A stretch of DNA of 64,000 nucleotides from contig CAJKOW010000003.1 in assembly GCA_905201685.1 (NCBI GenBank), positions 12,022-76,021 of the forward strand, written 5' to 3'. The notes under the pieces are model-generated. The model had not been told where the DNA came from, did no database searches, and saw only the letters and a program-made list of their open reading frames with translations. Of the stretch, positions 34,129 to 44,932 are shown piece after piece. Each line of letters opens with the position of its first letter. Position 1 is the first letter of the stretch. The translations under genes and the position numbers were made by a program. The stretch is from an uncultured Bacteroides sp. GTDB taxonomy: Bacteria; Bacteroidota; Bacteroidia; Bacteroidales; Bacteroidaceae.

Positions 34129-34815
34129 ATGGATACAATGTTCGATACTTTATTGCAGCTTCCACTCTTCCAAGGATTAGCCCAAGAAGATTTTACCAAC
34201 ATATTGGAGAAAGTACGACTACACTTCATCAAGCATAAAGCCGGCAAAGTCTTCATCGAGGCGGGTGCTCCATGCGATCAGCTGGTATTCGTACTAAGTG
34301 GTGAAATAACCTCTTCTACCACATTAGCAGGTTCCTATAGCCTGATCGAAACGATTCAGGCACCCTGCCTGATCGAGCCCTATTCAATGTTTGGCATGAA
34401 GACTTCTTATGTATCTACCTATACAGCGCGTACACTGACGCATACGGTAAGCATCAGTAAAAGCTTCGTCATGAGCAATCTGTTCAAATACGACATCTTC
34501 CGCTTGAACTACATGAATATCATCAGCAATCGCCTCCAGACACTTAACAACCGGTTATGGAGCCCGATAGGTTCAACTATCGAAGCACGAATCATTGGTT
34601 TTATTTTAAATCGGTCGGAACGTCCGGTCGGCGAGAAAATTCTGAAAATCAAAATGGAAGAGTTAGCGAGAATCACCAATGAAACCCGCATGAGCGTTTC
34701 AAAAGCTCTGAATAGTATGCAAGAAAAAGGATTGATCGAGCTGCACCGAGGAGAAATCTTCATCCCAGACGCTGCACTACTGACCGACTTCATCCAACCG
34801 GCTATTGCCCAATAG
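34129..34815 (+). CDS. Crp/Fnr family transcriptional regulator
   Basis: The 228-aa protein has an N-terminal cyclic-nucleotide-binding-like beta roll (about 10-120, with KAGKVFIEAGAPCDQLVFVLSGEI), a dimerisation helix and a C-terminal Crp-type winged helix (about 165-215, KMEELARITNETRMSVSKALNSMQEKGLIELHRGEIFI). The ligand-binding Arg/Ser pair of cAMP receptors is not evident, and there is no Fnr cysteine set, so the effector is unknown. It has its own promoter and no cotranscribed gene. Confidence 0.88.
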   Translation: MDTMFDTLLQLPLFQGLAQEDFTNILEKVRLHFIKHKAGKVFIEAGAPCDQLVFVLSGEITSSTTLAGSYSLIETIQAPCLIEPYSMFGMKTSYVSTYTARTLTHTVSISKSFVMSNLFKYDIFRLNYMNIISNRLQTLNNRLWSPIGSTIEARIIGFILNRSERPVGEKILKIKMEELARITNETRMSVSKALNSMQEKGLIELHRGEIFIPDAALLTDFIQPAIAQ

Positions 34816-35034
34816 TCGGAGCCACGTATGTCATTCCCCGGATTTGCTTTGCTTAAACGAAACCGACTGCGTAATCAAAGCTGGCTATAAACATCCGGCA
34901 AAGCTGCTGTCCCGAATAAAAAAAGTTTTTCTTTCCGCTTTCATCCCCCTTCCACCCGACAATCATCAGCTGAATCATCCTACACCGAAGAAAGGAAAAC
35001 TTAAAACGAAAAGAAAAACTTTACATGCTCTTCC

Positions 35035-36588
35035 TTATTCCCATTCGATTGTCGAAGGTGGTTTGGAAGAAATATCGTAAGTAACGCGATTCACACCTTT
35101 CACCTTATTAATAATGTCATTGGAAACCTTTCCCAAGAACTCATAAGGCAAATGTGCCCAATCGGCCGTCATGGCATCTGTCGAAGTCACGGCACGCAAG
35201 GCAACGGCACGTTCATAAGTACGTTCGTCACCCATCACACCTACCGACTGAACCGGAAGTAAAATTACACCGGCCTGCCATACCTGATGATAGAGACATG
35301 TTTCATTGCCGTCGGCATCCTTCACTTTCCAATCCCACAAACCACGGATAAAGATATCATCAGCGTCTTGCAGGATGCGCACCTTTTCACGAGTAATATC
35401 ACCCAAAATACGCACAGCCAATCCGGGGCCGGGGAAGGGATGACGACCAATCAGGTGTTCGGGAATACCCAATTGACGACCAACGCGACGTACTTCATCC
35501 TTGAACAGCCACTTCAACGGTTCGCACAGCTGAAGATTCATTTCCTTTGGCAGTCCACCCACATTGTGATGGCTCTTGATCACCTTACCCGTAATATTCA
35601 GGCTCTCGATTCGGTCGGGATAAATCGTACCCTGAGCCAACCAGCGGGCGTCAGTTATCTTGTGTGCTTCCGCATTGAAAACCTCTACAAAGTCGCGGCC
35701 GATAATCTTTCGTTTCTGTTCGGGATCGGTTACTCCTTCCAGATCCTTGAAAAACTTGTCACTGGCATCTACTCCTATCACATTCAAACCAAGTCCTTCA
35801 TAGTCGTGCATGACATTCTGAAATTCGTTCTTACGCAACAGGCCATGATCAACGAAGATGCAAGTCAGATTCTTGCCAATGGCACGATTCAGCAACACGG
35901 CAGCCACCGTTGAATCGACTCCACCGCTCAAGCCTAAAATGACACGATCGTTGCCTAACTGTTCCTTCAGTTCGGCTACGGTAGTATCGACAAACGATGC
36001 AGGACTCCAAGTCTGATGACAACCACAAGCCTCGACAACAAAATTTCTCAGCATCTGGGTTCCGTCTTCACTGTGAAAAACTTCGGGATGGAACTGAACA
36101 CCCCACATCGGCTCACCTTCGGCCTGATAAGCAGCGATTCGAACCTTATCGGTCGAAGCGATAACTTTAAAATTATCCGGGATAGCCGTGATAGTATCGC
36201 CATGACTCATCCACACCTGCGAGTTTTCGCGTACGCCGTGAAACAGCAGATTGTTCTTATCAAAGGTCTGCAAATGAGCACGTCCATACTCGCGACTGCC
36301 AGCCGGTTCCACCTTTCCGCCATTGGTATAAGCAATGAACTGCGCACCGTAACAAATGCCAAGGATAGGGTACTTACCGCGAATGCCGCTCAAGTCCACC
36401 TTGAAAGCACTTTCGTCGTACACGGAAAAAGGACTTCCGGACAGAATAACTCCTTTTACGCTTTCGTCATCGTGCGGAAACTTGTTATAAGGCACAATCT
36501 CGCAATAGACGTTCAGCTCGCGCAGACGGCGACCGATAAGCTGGGTTGTCTGCGAACCGAAATCAAGAATGATAATCTTCTCTTGCAT
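35035..36588 (-). CDS. guaA: GMP synthase (glutamine-hydrolysing)
   Basis: The 517-aa protein has the class I glutamine amidotransferase domain (catalytic Cys79 in GICYGAQF; His/Glu in [13 protein letters not shown]), the ATP pyrophosphatase loop [12 protein letters not shown] and the C-terminal dimerisation domain ending PPSTIEWE. It converts XMP to GMP. A TAAATTTG box at 36621-36628 (minus) is the likely promoter. A 220-bp intergenic stretch follows with nothing recognised. Confidence 0.97.
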   Translation of the reverse strand: MQEKIIILDFGSQTTQLIGRRLRELNVYCEIVPYNKFPHDDESVKGVILSGSPFSVYDESAFKVDLSGIRGKYPILGICYGAQFIAYTNGGKVEPAGSREYGRAHLQTFDKNNLLFHGVRENSQVWMSHGDTITAIPDNFKVIASTDKVRIAAYQAEGEPMWGVQFHPEVFHSEDGTQMLRNFVVEACGCHQTWSPASFVDTTVAELKEQLGNDRVILGLSGGVDSTVAAVLLNRAIGKNLTCIFVDHGLLRKNEFQNVMHDYEGLGLNVIGVDASDKFFKDLEGVTDPEQKRKIIGRDFVEVFNAEAHKITDARWLAQGTIYPDRIESLNITGKVIKSHHNVGGLPKEMNLQLCEPLKWLFKDEVRRVGRQLGIPEHLIGRHPFPGPGLAVRILGDITREKVRILQDADDIFIRGLWDWKVKDADGNETCLYHQVWQAGVILLPVQSVGVMGDERTYERAVALRAVTSTDAMTADWAHLPYEFLGKVSNDIINKVKGVNRVTYDISSKPPSTIEWE

Positions 36589-36620
36589 ATAATGTCAGTA
36601 ATGGTTTTGTAAATAATTGG

Positions 36621-36628
36621 CAAATTTA
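36621..36628 (-). promoter_or_regulatory. -7 box TAAATTTG for guaA
   Basis: On the minus strand TAAATTTG lies 32 bp upstream of the guaA ATG; no -33 match. Confidence 0.5.
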
Positions 36629-36751
36629 GCAAAAAGCCTGCGAATAAGCGCTATGATTCGACAAAAATGATAAAAAGAAATAAGCGTCCATCGCATCAGC
36701 AACTCTCCAGACGCACCAGAGACCCGCAAGGCTCGCACACATGCCATTCTT

Positions 36752-37198
36752 TCACTTACCGGCATTCTGTTCCTTCAGCAGGTCACGGATTTCAGTCAAC
36801 AGCAGTTCCTCCTTCGACGGTGCAGGAGGTGCAGGCGGAGTTGCAGCGGCCTCGGCTTTCTTTTTAGCCGTAAAGCGCGTCAGCAACTTAATAAATAGGA
36901 ATATGGAAAAGGCTATGACCAAAAAGTCAAAAGTCATCTGCAAGAAATTGCCATAATTCAATGTAACAGCTGCTACTTCTTTCCCATCCACTACTTGTGC
37001 AGGCTTCATCACCCACTTCAAATCGACAAAGTTTACACCACCGACCAACAACCCGAAAACCGGCATAATGATATCCGCCACCAACGAAGAGACAATCTTG
37101 CCAAATGCTCCGCCGATAATCACACCGACAGCCATATCCACCACATTTCCCTTCATTGCAAATGCTTTAAAATCCTGCAAAAACTTACTTTTTCTCAT
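36752..37198 (-). CDS. mscL: Large-conductance mechanosensitive channel
   Basis: The 148-aa protein [57 protein letters not shown] has the MscL TM1 pore helix ([25 protein letters not shown]), TM2 ([21 protein letters not shown]) and a C-terminal cytoplasmic helix. It opens under membrane tension to release solutes on osmotic downshock. The periplasmic loop is extended by about ten residues compared with the E. coli protein. It is divergent from gap. Confidence 0.96.
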   Translation of the reverse strand: MRKSKFLQDFKAFAMKGNVVDMAVGVIIGGAFGKIVSSLVADIIMPVFGLLVGGVNFVDLKWVMKPAQVVDGKEVAAVTLNYGNFLQMTFDFLVIAFSIFLFIKLLTRFTAKKKAEAAATPPAPPAPSKEELLLTEIRDLLKEQNAGK

Positions 37199-37238
37199 CT
37201 TTTGAATTATTTAATAATGATTTTAAGTACGAATATAA

Positions 37239-38351
<1,113 letters not shown>

Positions 38352-38375
38352 TTGACAGTAAAAAGATACTAAGAC

Positions 38376-38410
38376 ATAGGCGGCTTCAACAGAAGCCGCC
38401 TATTTTTTTA
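38376..38410 (+). terminator. Intrinsic terminator after gap
   Basis: ATAGGCGGCTTC (38376-38387) pairs with GAAGCCGCCTAT (38392-38403), followed by seven T. Confidence 0.95.
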
Positions 38411-38443
38411 TTCTTCTTAATCCCTACAAAACAATGATAGCCT

Positions 38444-38535
38444 CACAGTGCAACAGTTATTGCACTCGCAGTGCAGTAGTCAGTGCACTCACAGTGCAGT
38501 AGTTAGTGCACTCTCAGTGCAATAGGTAGTGCACT
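38444..38535. repeat. 23-bp tandem array of CAGTGCA...TGCACT palindromes, four units
   Basis: Units start at 38444, 38467, 38490 and 38513. Each reads C-n-CAGTGCA, then 7 to 8 nt, then (A/T)GTGCACT or TTGCACT, and can form a small hairpin; they differ at only a few positions. A partial fifth unit (CACTC) follows. Confidence 0.88.
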
Positions 38536-38746
38536 CACTCGGCATAAGCTATTCGGGAAGGTTCTCAAATAGCAGAAGCCGATCAAGACATTCACACAAA
38601 CAGTTAGAAATTATTAAAGTATAGGCATCTTCGAACTGAATCGCCTATTTTTTTTGCACTTTTGCGTATTGTTTCAGAAGGTTACTTGACAAAGGGCCTG
38701 ATGGAAAAGCCTCAACAACGGTTGTTTTACGATAGCTTTTACGAAA

Positions 38747-40807
38747 ATGATGCAAACTCAGAATCCTTTTTTCGAAAATATCCATACTCCCCACGGCACC
38801 GTCCCTTTCGACCGTATTGCCGTAGAGCACTACGCCCCTGCCATACGCGAAGGAATACGTCGCCAAAATGAAGAAATAGACGCCATCGTCCACGATCCGG
38901 CTCCCGCCAACTTTCAAAACACAATATTGGCATTGGAACTGTCGGGAGAACTGCTTCGCCGTGTCGAAACGGTGTTTGACAATCTGCTTAGTGCCGAGAC
39001 CAACGATGCCATGCAGGACCTGGCCAAGGAACTCATGCCCCTCCTGAGCGAGCATGCCAATAACATCACACTGAATGAGCACCTCTTCGAACGCGTCAAG
39101 ACGGCCTACGAACATCGCAACGACGAAGCACTGACGGCCGAACAACGGAAACTGACCGAGGATACCTACGAAGGATTTGTACGAAGCGGAGCCAACCTGC
39201 AAGGAGCCGATAAAGAAAAGTATCGCGACCTGTCACGCCAACTGAGCCTGCTTACCCTGCAATTCAGCGAAAACAACCTGAAGGAAACCAACGACTACCA
39301 ACTAGTGCTGACAGACGATAGCCAACTGAAGGGCTTGCCGGAGAGCGCCATCGAAGCAGCTCGGGAAACCGCCAAAGAGAAAGGGCAGGGAGGATGGATC
39401 TTTACCCTGCAAGCTCCCAGCTATGTACCTTTCCTGACCTACGCCGACGACCGCGAATTACGGAAGGAACTCTACATGGCCTACAATACAAAATGTACGC
39501 ACCCCAATGCCTGCAATAATCAGGAGATCGTAAAGCAACTGGCCAACACGCGTCTGGAAATCGCCCGTCTGCTGGGATACAAGGACTATGCCTCCTACAA
39601 ACTGGAACGACGCATGGCACAAAACAGCGAAAATGTCTATCGCCTGCTTAGGCAACTGCTTGAAGCCTATAAGCCGACGGCTCTGAAGGAATTTGCCGAA
39701 GTACAGGCAGTAGCTCGTGAAGAGCAAGGTGAGGATTTCGTACTGATGCCATGGGACTGGAGCTATTATTCACAAAAGCTGAAAGACCGAAAGTTCAATA
39801 TCAACGACGAAATGCTTCGTCCCTACTTCGAATTGGAGAACGTGAAGAAAGGCGTATTCGGCCTGGCTACCCGTCTTTACGGCATCACCTTCCGAAAGAA
39901 TCCGGAGATTCCCGTTTACCATAAAGATGTAGATGCTTACGAAGTATTCGACCGCGACGGCAGTTTTCTGGCTGTACTCTATACCGACTTCCATCCCCGT
40001 GCCGGAAAACGTTCGGGAGCCTGGATGACCAGTTACAAAGGCCAATGGATAGATCAACAAACTGGAGAAAACAGCCGTCCGCACGTTTCACTGGTGATGA
40101 ACTTCACCAAACCCACTCAGGACAAGCCCGCTCTGCTGACTTTCGGCGAAGTCGAGACATTCCTGCACGAATTCGGCCATAGCCTGCACGGCATGTTTGC
40201 CAATTCGACCTACGAAAGTCTGAGTGGCACAAATGTTTATTGGGATTTTGTAGAACTCCCTTCGCAGTTCATGGAGAACTTTGCTACCGAAAAAGAATTC
40301 CTGCATACCTTTGCCCGTCACTACCAAACAGGCGAACTGATTCCCGACGAACTGGTACAACGCCTGATAGACGCACGCAACTTCAACGTTGCCTATGCCT
40401 GCCTGCGTCAGGTAAGCTTCGGCTTGCTCGACATGGCCTGGTACACCCGCACTACACCCTTCGACGGCGATGTGCGTACGTACGAAAAACAGGCATGGGC
40501 CGAAGCCCAAATTCTGCCACAACTCGAAGAAACCTGCATGAGCACCCAGTTCTCGCACATCTTCGCAGGCGGATACGCAGCCGGGTACTACAGCTACAAG
40601 TGGGCTGAAGTGCTGGATGCCGATGCATTCTCGCTATTCAGACAGAAAGGTATTTTCAATCCGGAAGTAGCCCAATCTTTCCGCGAGAACATTCTGTCGA
40701 AGGGGGGAACCGAACATCCGATGACACTCTACAAGCGTTTCCGCGGACAAGAGCCCACCATCGACGCATTATTAATAAGAAACGGAATAAAAGAAAACTG
40801 CCAATGA
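38747..40807 (+). CDS. dcp: M3 family peptidyl-dipeptidase (Dcp type)
   Basis: The 686-aa zinc metallopeptidase has the HEFGH motif at 474-478 with a downstream Glu (WDFVELPSQFMENF region), and the M3 pattern throughout (ARLLGYKDYASYKLERRMA, YTDFHPRAGKRSGAW). Dcp removes C-terminal dipeptides from short peptides. There is no signal peptide, so it is cytoplasmic. Its stop overlaps the start of a lipoprotein gene (ATGA at 40804-40807), opening a six-gene operon that runs to 44772. Confidence 0.93.
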   Translation: MMQTQNPFFENIHTPHGTVPFDRIAVEHYAPAIREGIRRQNEEIDAIVHDPAPANFQNTILALELSGELLRRVETVFDNLLSAETNDAMQDLAKELMPLLSEHANNITLNEHLFERVKTAYEHRNDEALTAEQRKLTEDTYEGFVRSGANLQGADKEKYRDLSRQLSLLTLQFSENNLKETNDYQLVLTDDSQLKGLPESAIEAARETAKEKGQGGWIFTLQAPSYVPFLTYADDRELRKELYMAYNTKCTHPNACNNQEIVKQLANTRLEIARLLGYKDYASYKLERRMAQNSENVYRLLRQLLEAYKPTALKEFAEVQAVAREEQGEDFVLMPWDWSYYSQKLKDRKFNINDEMLRPYFELENVKKGVFGLATRLYGITFRKNPEIPVYHKDVDAYEVFDRDGSFLAVLYTDFHPRAGKRSGAWMTSYKGQWIDQQTGENSRPHVSLVMNFTKPTQDKPALLTFGEVETFLHEFGHSLHGMFANSTYESLSGTNVYWDFVELPSQFMENFATEKEFLHTFARHYQTGELIPDELVQRLIDARNFNVAYACLRQVSFGLLDMAWYTRTTPFDGDVRTYEKQAWAEAQILPQLEETCMSTQFSHIFAGGYAAGYYSYKWAEVLDADAFSLFRQKGIFNPEVAQSFRENILSKGGTEHPMTLYKRFRGQEPTIDALLIRNGIKENCQ

Positions 40808-41322
40808 AAAGAAAATCATTGTATATTTGCCACCTGTTACTGATGCTGATTCTGATTCCGACCTTCAGCGGATGCAATAACGAAGACGATATCGAACGGA
40901 TCTTTACCGGTAAAACCTGGAAGATGAGCCGACTGACCATCGAAGGAAAAGAAAAAGAACAGTTCGGAGCCATTGTCTGGGACTCGGAAGCCGCATACAA
41001 CCGAAGCATCGAGCTTTTTAAAACCAAAGACAACTTTACCGTCACCTTCGAAGGGACGGAAGTGAACGGAGAGTTTAGTAGCACCAAAGTCACCGTCAAC
41101 GGAGCCAAAGTAAAAAAAGCTACCGGGACATGGTCGGCCAATGGCAAAAACAATACGATCGGTCTTAACCTGAATATCACAGCTTCCGAAACCGATCCGC
41201 TTGCCAAAGAATTCATCAAAGGCATGCAAAACGTATTCAAATACGAGGGTGACGAAAACCAAATCACCCTTTATTATAAAGAAGGGCAGACGACCTGCCT
41301 GATAGGATTTGCTAAACAATAA
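40804..41322 (+). CDS. Small lipoprotein, probably lipocalin-like (DUF4847-like)
   Basis: The 172-aa protein has an SPII signal (LIPTFSGC) followed by NNEDDIERIFTGKTWKMSRLTIEGKE, then a mainly beta-strand body. The W-K-x-x pattern after the N-terminus resembles small lipocalin-like Bacteroidales lipoproteins; I believe the DUF4847 family fits, but this is from memory. Function is unknown. It is translationally coupled to dcp and followed 6 nt later by the dCMP deaminase gene. Confidence 0.75.
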   Translation: MKRKSLYICHLLLMLILIPTFSGCNNEDDIERIFTGKTWKMSRLTIEGKEKEQFGAIVWDSEAAYNRSIELFKTKDNFTVTFEGTEVNGEFSSTKVTVNGAKVKKATGTWSANGKNNTIGLNLNITASETDPLAKEFIKGMQNVFKYEGDENQITLYYKEGQTTCLIGFAKQ

Positions 41323-41328
41323 ACGAAC

Positions 41329-41766
41329 ATGGACAACGCAGAAAACGAAAAACAGGCAGCTTTGGACAAGCGCTACATACGCATGGCAAGCATCTGGGCC
41401 GAAAACTCCTATTGCAAGCGCCGCCAGGTAGGTGCACTGATCGTCAAGGACAAGATGATTATTTCCGATGGCTACAACGGTACTCCTTCCGGCTTCGAAA
41501 ACGTATGCGAAGACGAGAACAACGTCACCAAGCCCTATGTGCTGCATGCCGAAGCCAACGCCATCACCAAGATAGCCCGCTCGAACAACAGCAGCGACGG
41601 GGCAACCATGTACGTCACGGCTTCGCCGTGCATCGAATGCTCCAAACTGATCATTCAGGCAGGAATCAAACGGGTGGTCTATTCTGAGAAGTATCGCCTT
41701 GAAGACGGTATCGAATTACTCCGGAGGGCAGGCATCGAAGTGGTCTATCTTCCTATCGACGAATAA
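41329..41766 (+). CDS. dCMP/cytidine deaminase family zinc enzyme (ComEB-like)
   Basis: The 145-aa protein has the deaminase zinc motif HAEANAI (His73, Glu75) and PCIEC (Cys101, Cys104), and an additional N-terminal Cys-x-K-R region (SYCKRRQVGALIV) typical of dCMP deaminases. It is likely to convert dCMP to dUMP for thymidylate synthesis. Within the operon it links to the folate enzyme two genes downstream. Length is normal for the family. Confidence 0.9.
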   Translation: MDNAENEKQAALDKRYIRMASIWAENSYCKRRQVGALIVKDKMIISDGYNGTPSGFENVCEDENNVTKPYVLHAEANAITKIARSNNSSDGATMYVTASPCIECSKLIIQAGIKRVVYSEKYRLEDGIELLRRAGIEVVYLPIDE

Positions 41767-41811
41767 ACAGAGCTAACTATATATACTAACCACTAATCAT
41801 TTACTTAATAT

Positions 41812-43548
41812 ATGAGTACAAAGAATTCATCCCGCTTCATGCCGCTCATCATAGCCGTCTGTGTGGTTGCGGGCATTCTTATTGGGACATTCTATGCCAA
41901 GCACTATGGCGGGACAAAGCTTGGCATCATCAACGGCTCGTCCAACAAGCTCAATGCCTTGCTGCGAGTCATCGATGACCAGTATGTAGATTCCGTCAAC
42001 ATGGCGGATCTGGTGGAGAAAGCCATGCCACAGATTCTGGCCGAACTGGATCCCCACTCTACCTACATCCCCGCACAGAAGCTGGAAGAAGTGAACTCAG
42101 AGCTGGAAGGCAGCTTCAGCGGCATCGGCGTACAGTTTACCATACAGGAAGACACCATACACGTCAACAGTGTCGTGCCCGGCGGACCGGCTGAAAAGGT
42201 CGGACTGATAGCCGGCGACCGCATTGTCATGGTAAACGACAGCCTGTTTGTAGGCAAAGGACTGACCAATGAAAAAGCAATGCGCAACCTGAAAGGCCCC
42301 AAAGGATCAACCGTCAAGTTAGGCATTAAACGTGCTTCTGAAAAAAAACTGCTCGACTTCACCATTACCCGTGGTGACATCCCCCAAAACACCATTGATG
42401 CAGCTTACATGATCAATGACAAATTCGGCTACATACAAATCAGCAAATTCGGACGCACCACTCACGTGGAATTACTGAATGCCATTGCCCAATTGAGCCA
42501 TAAAGATTGCCAGGGTCTTATCATCGACTTACGCGACAACACCGGAGGCTACATGGAAGCCGCAACCCGCATGGTCAACGAGTTCTTGCCCGAAGGCAAA
42601 CTGATAGTTTACACTCAGGGACGCAAATATCCCCGAATGGAAGAATACGCCAACGGGACAGGCAGTTGCCAGAAAATGCCGCTCGTGGTATTGGTTAACG
42701 AAGGTTCAGCCTCGGCAAGCGAAATCTTTGCCGGTGCCATACAGGACAATGACCGCGGTACCATCGTAGGCCGTCGTTCGTTCGGAAAAGGATTGGTACA
42801 ACAACCGATCGACTTCAGCGACGGTTCGGCCATCCGCCTGACCATCGCACGCTACTACACCCCGTCAGGCCGTTGCATCCAGCGCCCCTACGAGAACGGC
42901 AACAACAGCCAATACGAAATGGACTGGATCAACCGTTACGAGCATGGCGAATTCTTCTCGAAAGACAGCATCAAGCTTAACGAAGACCAGAAGTATTACA
43001 CCACACTGGGACGTCCCGTCTATGGAGGTGGTGGTATCATGCCCGATGTCTTTGTTCCGCAGGATACTACCGGAGTCACTTCCTACCTCATCGAAGTCAG
43101 CAGCAAGGGTCTGATTCTGCAATACAGTTTCCAGTACAGCGACCGTAACCGCGCCAAGTTGAGCGAATTTGAAAACGAAGAAGACATGCTGAAATACCTT
43201 CGCCGCCAGGGCATCGTGGATCAGTTTATCCGCTTTGCCGACTCCAAGGGTGTAAAACGCCGCAACCTGCTTATTCACAAGTCGCACCAACTGTTGGAGA
43301 AAGCTCTTTACGGAAACATCATCTACAACATTTTAGGCCGCGAGCCTTACATCCGTTACCTCAACCAGAGCGATGCGACGGTAAAGACTGCATTGGACAT
43401 TCTGGAAAAAGGCGAAGCATTCCCCAAAGCTCCGGAAGCCATGCCACAAAACGAGAAAGACAATGAAGGAAAAGAAAAAAGAACTGCGCAGGCAGATGGC
43501 TTTGTTGAAGACGCAACACAGCTCTTCCGCTACGCTTATGTCTGCTAA
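41812..43548 (+). CDS. S41 family C-terminal processing protease (CtpA type)
   Basis: The 578-aa protein has an N-terminal membrane anchor (residues 10-27), a PDZ domain (about 95-185, GIGVQFTIQEDTIHVNSVVPGGPAEKVGLIAGDRIV), and the S41 catalytic core with Ser301 (NEGSASASEIFAGA) and Lys326 (GRRSFGKGLVQ). It cleaves proteins near exposed C-termini in the periplasm. The C-terminal region (about 420-578) is long and of unclear fold. Its last 86 nt overlap the next gene in another frame. Confidence 0.93.
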   Translation: MSTKNSSRFMPLIIAVCVVAGILIGTFYAKHYGGTKLGIINGSSNKLNALLRVIDDQYVDSVNMADLVEKAMPQILAELDPHSTYIPAQKLEEVNSELEGSFSGIGVQFTIQEDTIHVNSVVPGGPAEKVGLIAGDRIVMVNDSLFVGKGLTNEKAMRNLKGPKGSTVKLGIKRASEKKLLDFTITRGDIPQNTIDAAYMINDKFGYIQISKFGRTTHVELLNAIAQLSHKDCQGLIIDLRDNTGGYMEAATRMVNEFLPEGKLIVYTQGRKYPRMEEYANGTGSCQKMPLVVLVNEGSASASEIFAGAIQDNDRGTIVGRRSFGKGLVQQPIDFSDGSAIRLTIARYYTPSGRCIQRPYENGNNSQYEMDWINRYEHGEFFSKDSIKLNEDQKYYTTLGRPVYGGGGIMPDVFVPQDTTGVTSYLIEVSSKGLILQYSFQYSDRNRAKLSEFENEEDMLKYLRRQGIVDQFIRFADSKGVKRRNLLIHKSHQLLEKALYGNIIYNILGREPYIRYLNQSDATVKTALDILEKGEAFPKAPEAMPQNEKDNEGKEKRTAQADGFVEDATQLFRYAYVC

Positions 43549-43999
43549 AATAATGGCGGCTCTCGAAAGCCATCCGGCTTTCGAGGCAGCCCATACCATA
43601 TTACTATATCACTCGCTGAAAGACGAAGTAGATACTCACGATTTTATCCGGAAGTGGAGCCGCAACAAGCGGATACTGCTTCCGGCAGTTGTGAATGACG
43701 AGCTGGAATTACGCCAATACACCGGTCCCGAAGATCTGACTATCGGCCGATACGGCATTGAAGAGCCTTCGGGTGCTCCGTTCTGCGACTACGATGCCAT
43801 CGACCTCATTGTAGTGCCCGGCGTAGCTTTCGACCGTCGGGGCAACCGGCTGGGACGCGGAAAAGGTTACTACGACCGCCTGCTGCCCCGCATACCGTCG
43901 GCTCGAAAGATAGGCATCTGCTTCCCTTTCCAAATCGTAGAAGAAATTCCGGCGGAAGCCTTCGACATCCGCATGGACGAAATCATAACAAAAGAATGA
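43463..43999 (+). CDS. 5-formyltetrahydrofolate cyclo-ligase
   Basis: The 178-aa protein MKEKKKELRRQMALLKTQHS... has the family's N-terminal Lys-rich helix and the C-terminal signature VVPGVAFDRRGNRLGRGKGYYDRLLPR. It recycles 5-formyl-THF to methenyl-THF with ATP. The start at 43463 lies inside the S41 protease gene (86-nt overlap, different frame). It is preferred over later Met codons because the N-terminal helix belongs to the family. The next gene overlaps by ATGA. Confidence 0.92.
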   Translation: MKEKKKELRRQMALLKTQHSSSATLMSAKIMAALESHPAFEAAHTILLYHSLKDEVDTHDFIRKWSRNKRILLPAVVNDELELRQYTGPEDLTIGRYGIEEPSGAPFCDYDAIDLIVVPGVAFDRRGNRLGRGKGYYDRLLPRIPSARKIGICFPFQIVEEIPAEAFDIRMDEIITKE

Positions 44000-44772
44000 A
44001 AACAAATTATCACACCCACACCACCCGCTGCCAGCACGCCACAGGAAGTGACGAAGATTTTGTATTGAGTGCCATCAAAGGCGGGTTTCAAGTGCTCGGC
44101 TTTTCCGACCACACTCCCTGGAAGTATCACACCGATTATGTATCAAACATCCGCATGCTGCCCGATGAACTTCCCGGATACGTAGAAAGTCTGCGTGCCC
44201 TGCGCGAAAAATACCGCGACCAGATAGACATCAAGATCGGATTGGAATGCGAATATTTCCCCGAATACATGCCCTGGCTGAAAGAACAGGCCAAGGAATA
44301 CAAGTTGGATTACCTGCTATTCGGCAATCACTTCTATCACACTGACGAAAAGTTCCCCTACTTCGGACGCCATACCGACAGCCATGACATGCTCGACCTG
44401 TACGAAGAAAGCGCCATCGAAGGCATGGAGAGCGGAATATTCTGCTGTCTGGCCCATCCCGACCTCTTCATGCTGTCCTATCCCGAATGGGATCATCACT
44501 GCACCACCATCAGCCGACACATCTGTCGCGCCGCCGCCCGACTGAACATACCGCTGGAGTACAACATCAGCTATGCTTCGTACAACGAAACACACGGCAC
44601 CGAATCGTTCCCTCACCCCAAGTTCTGGCACATTGCAGCAGCCGAAGGATGTACTGCCATCATTGGTGTTGATGCCCACGTGAACAAATACTTGGAGGAG
44701 AGCAAATACTACGACCGTGCAGTGAAAGAGCTCAAGGATCTGAACATCAAAACCATTGATAAACTGTTCTAA
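43996..44772 (+). CDS. PHP-domain phosphatase, histidinol-phosphatase type (HisK-like)
   Basis: The 258-aa protein has the PHP metal motifs NYHTHTTRCQHA at the start, GFSDHTPW, IKIGLECEYFPEY, LAHPDLF and IGVDAHVNKYL near the end. Family members dephosphorylate L-histidinol phosphate, but other PHP phosphatases act on different substrates. No other histidine gene is nearby. It closes the six-gene operon that began with dcp. Confidence 0.85.
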   Translation: MKTNYHTHTTRCQHATGSDEDFVLSAIKGGFQVLGFSDHTPWKYHTDYVSNIRMLPDELPGYVESLRALREKYRDQIDIKIGLECEYFPEYMPWLKEQAKEYKLDYLLFGNHFYHTDEKFPYFGRHTDSHDMLDLYEESAIEGMESGIFCCLAHPDLFMLSYPEWDHHCTTISRHICRAAARLNIPLEYNISYASYNETHGTESFPHPKFWHIAAAEGCTAIIGVDAHVNKYLEESKYYDRAVKELKDLNIKTIDKLF

Positions 44773-44778
44773 AAATGG

Positions 44779-44924
44779 GATGTGTCAAATTAAGGAATCG
44801 CTTTCCTCAAGGCACGGATTACACGGAAATTCACGGATTATTCTATTTCTGTCTTCGTATATATTCCGCGTAATCCGTGCCTAAAAGCTAACAAGAAGTC
44901 AGCCTCTTTTAATTACGACACACC
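44779..44924. repeat. MITE-like element with GGCACGGATTAC inverted repeats
   Basis: An 18-bp inner inverted repeat (44811-44828 with 44864-44881, one mismatch) is enclosed by a longer imperfect outer repeat (TGTGTCAAATTAA near 44780 with TTAATTACGACACA near 44910). The total is about 146 bp with no coding frame. The ACGGATTACACGGA word is common in dispersed elements of Bacteroidetes genomes. Confidence 0.7.
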
Positions 44925-44932
44925 CTCCAACA

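Larger units (their letters stand above)
38352..38746. other. Intergenic region with gap terminator and 23-bp array
   Basis: It contains the gap terminator (38376-38410), the CAGTGCA array (38444-38535) and about 200 bp before dcp with a decayed second hairpin (TAGGCATC...GATTCGCCTA type, 38623-38648) followed by a T-run. No coding feature is supported. Confidence 0.7.

Noticed and set aside
34816..35034. Possible small RNA or leader between the Crp/Fnr and guaA genes
   Set aside because: Only a weak pair of AAAGCTG words 23 bp apart and scattered short pairings were seen; no promoter box or clear structure supports a gene.
36589..36751. Purine riboswitch upstream of guaA
   Set aside because: None of the conserved purine-riboswitch junction sequences is present; only a -7 box is seen.
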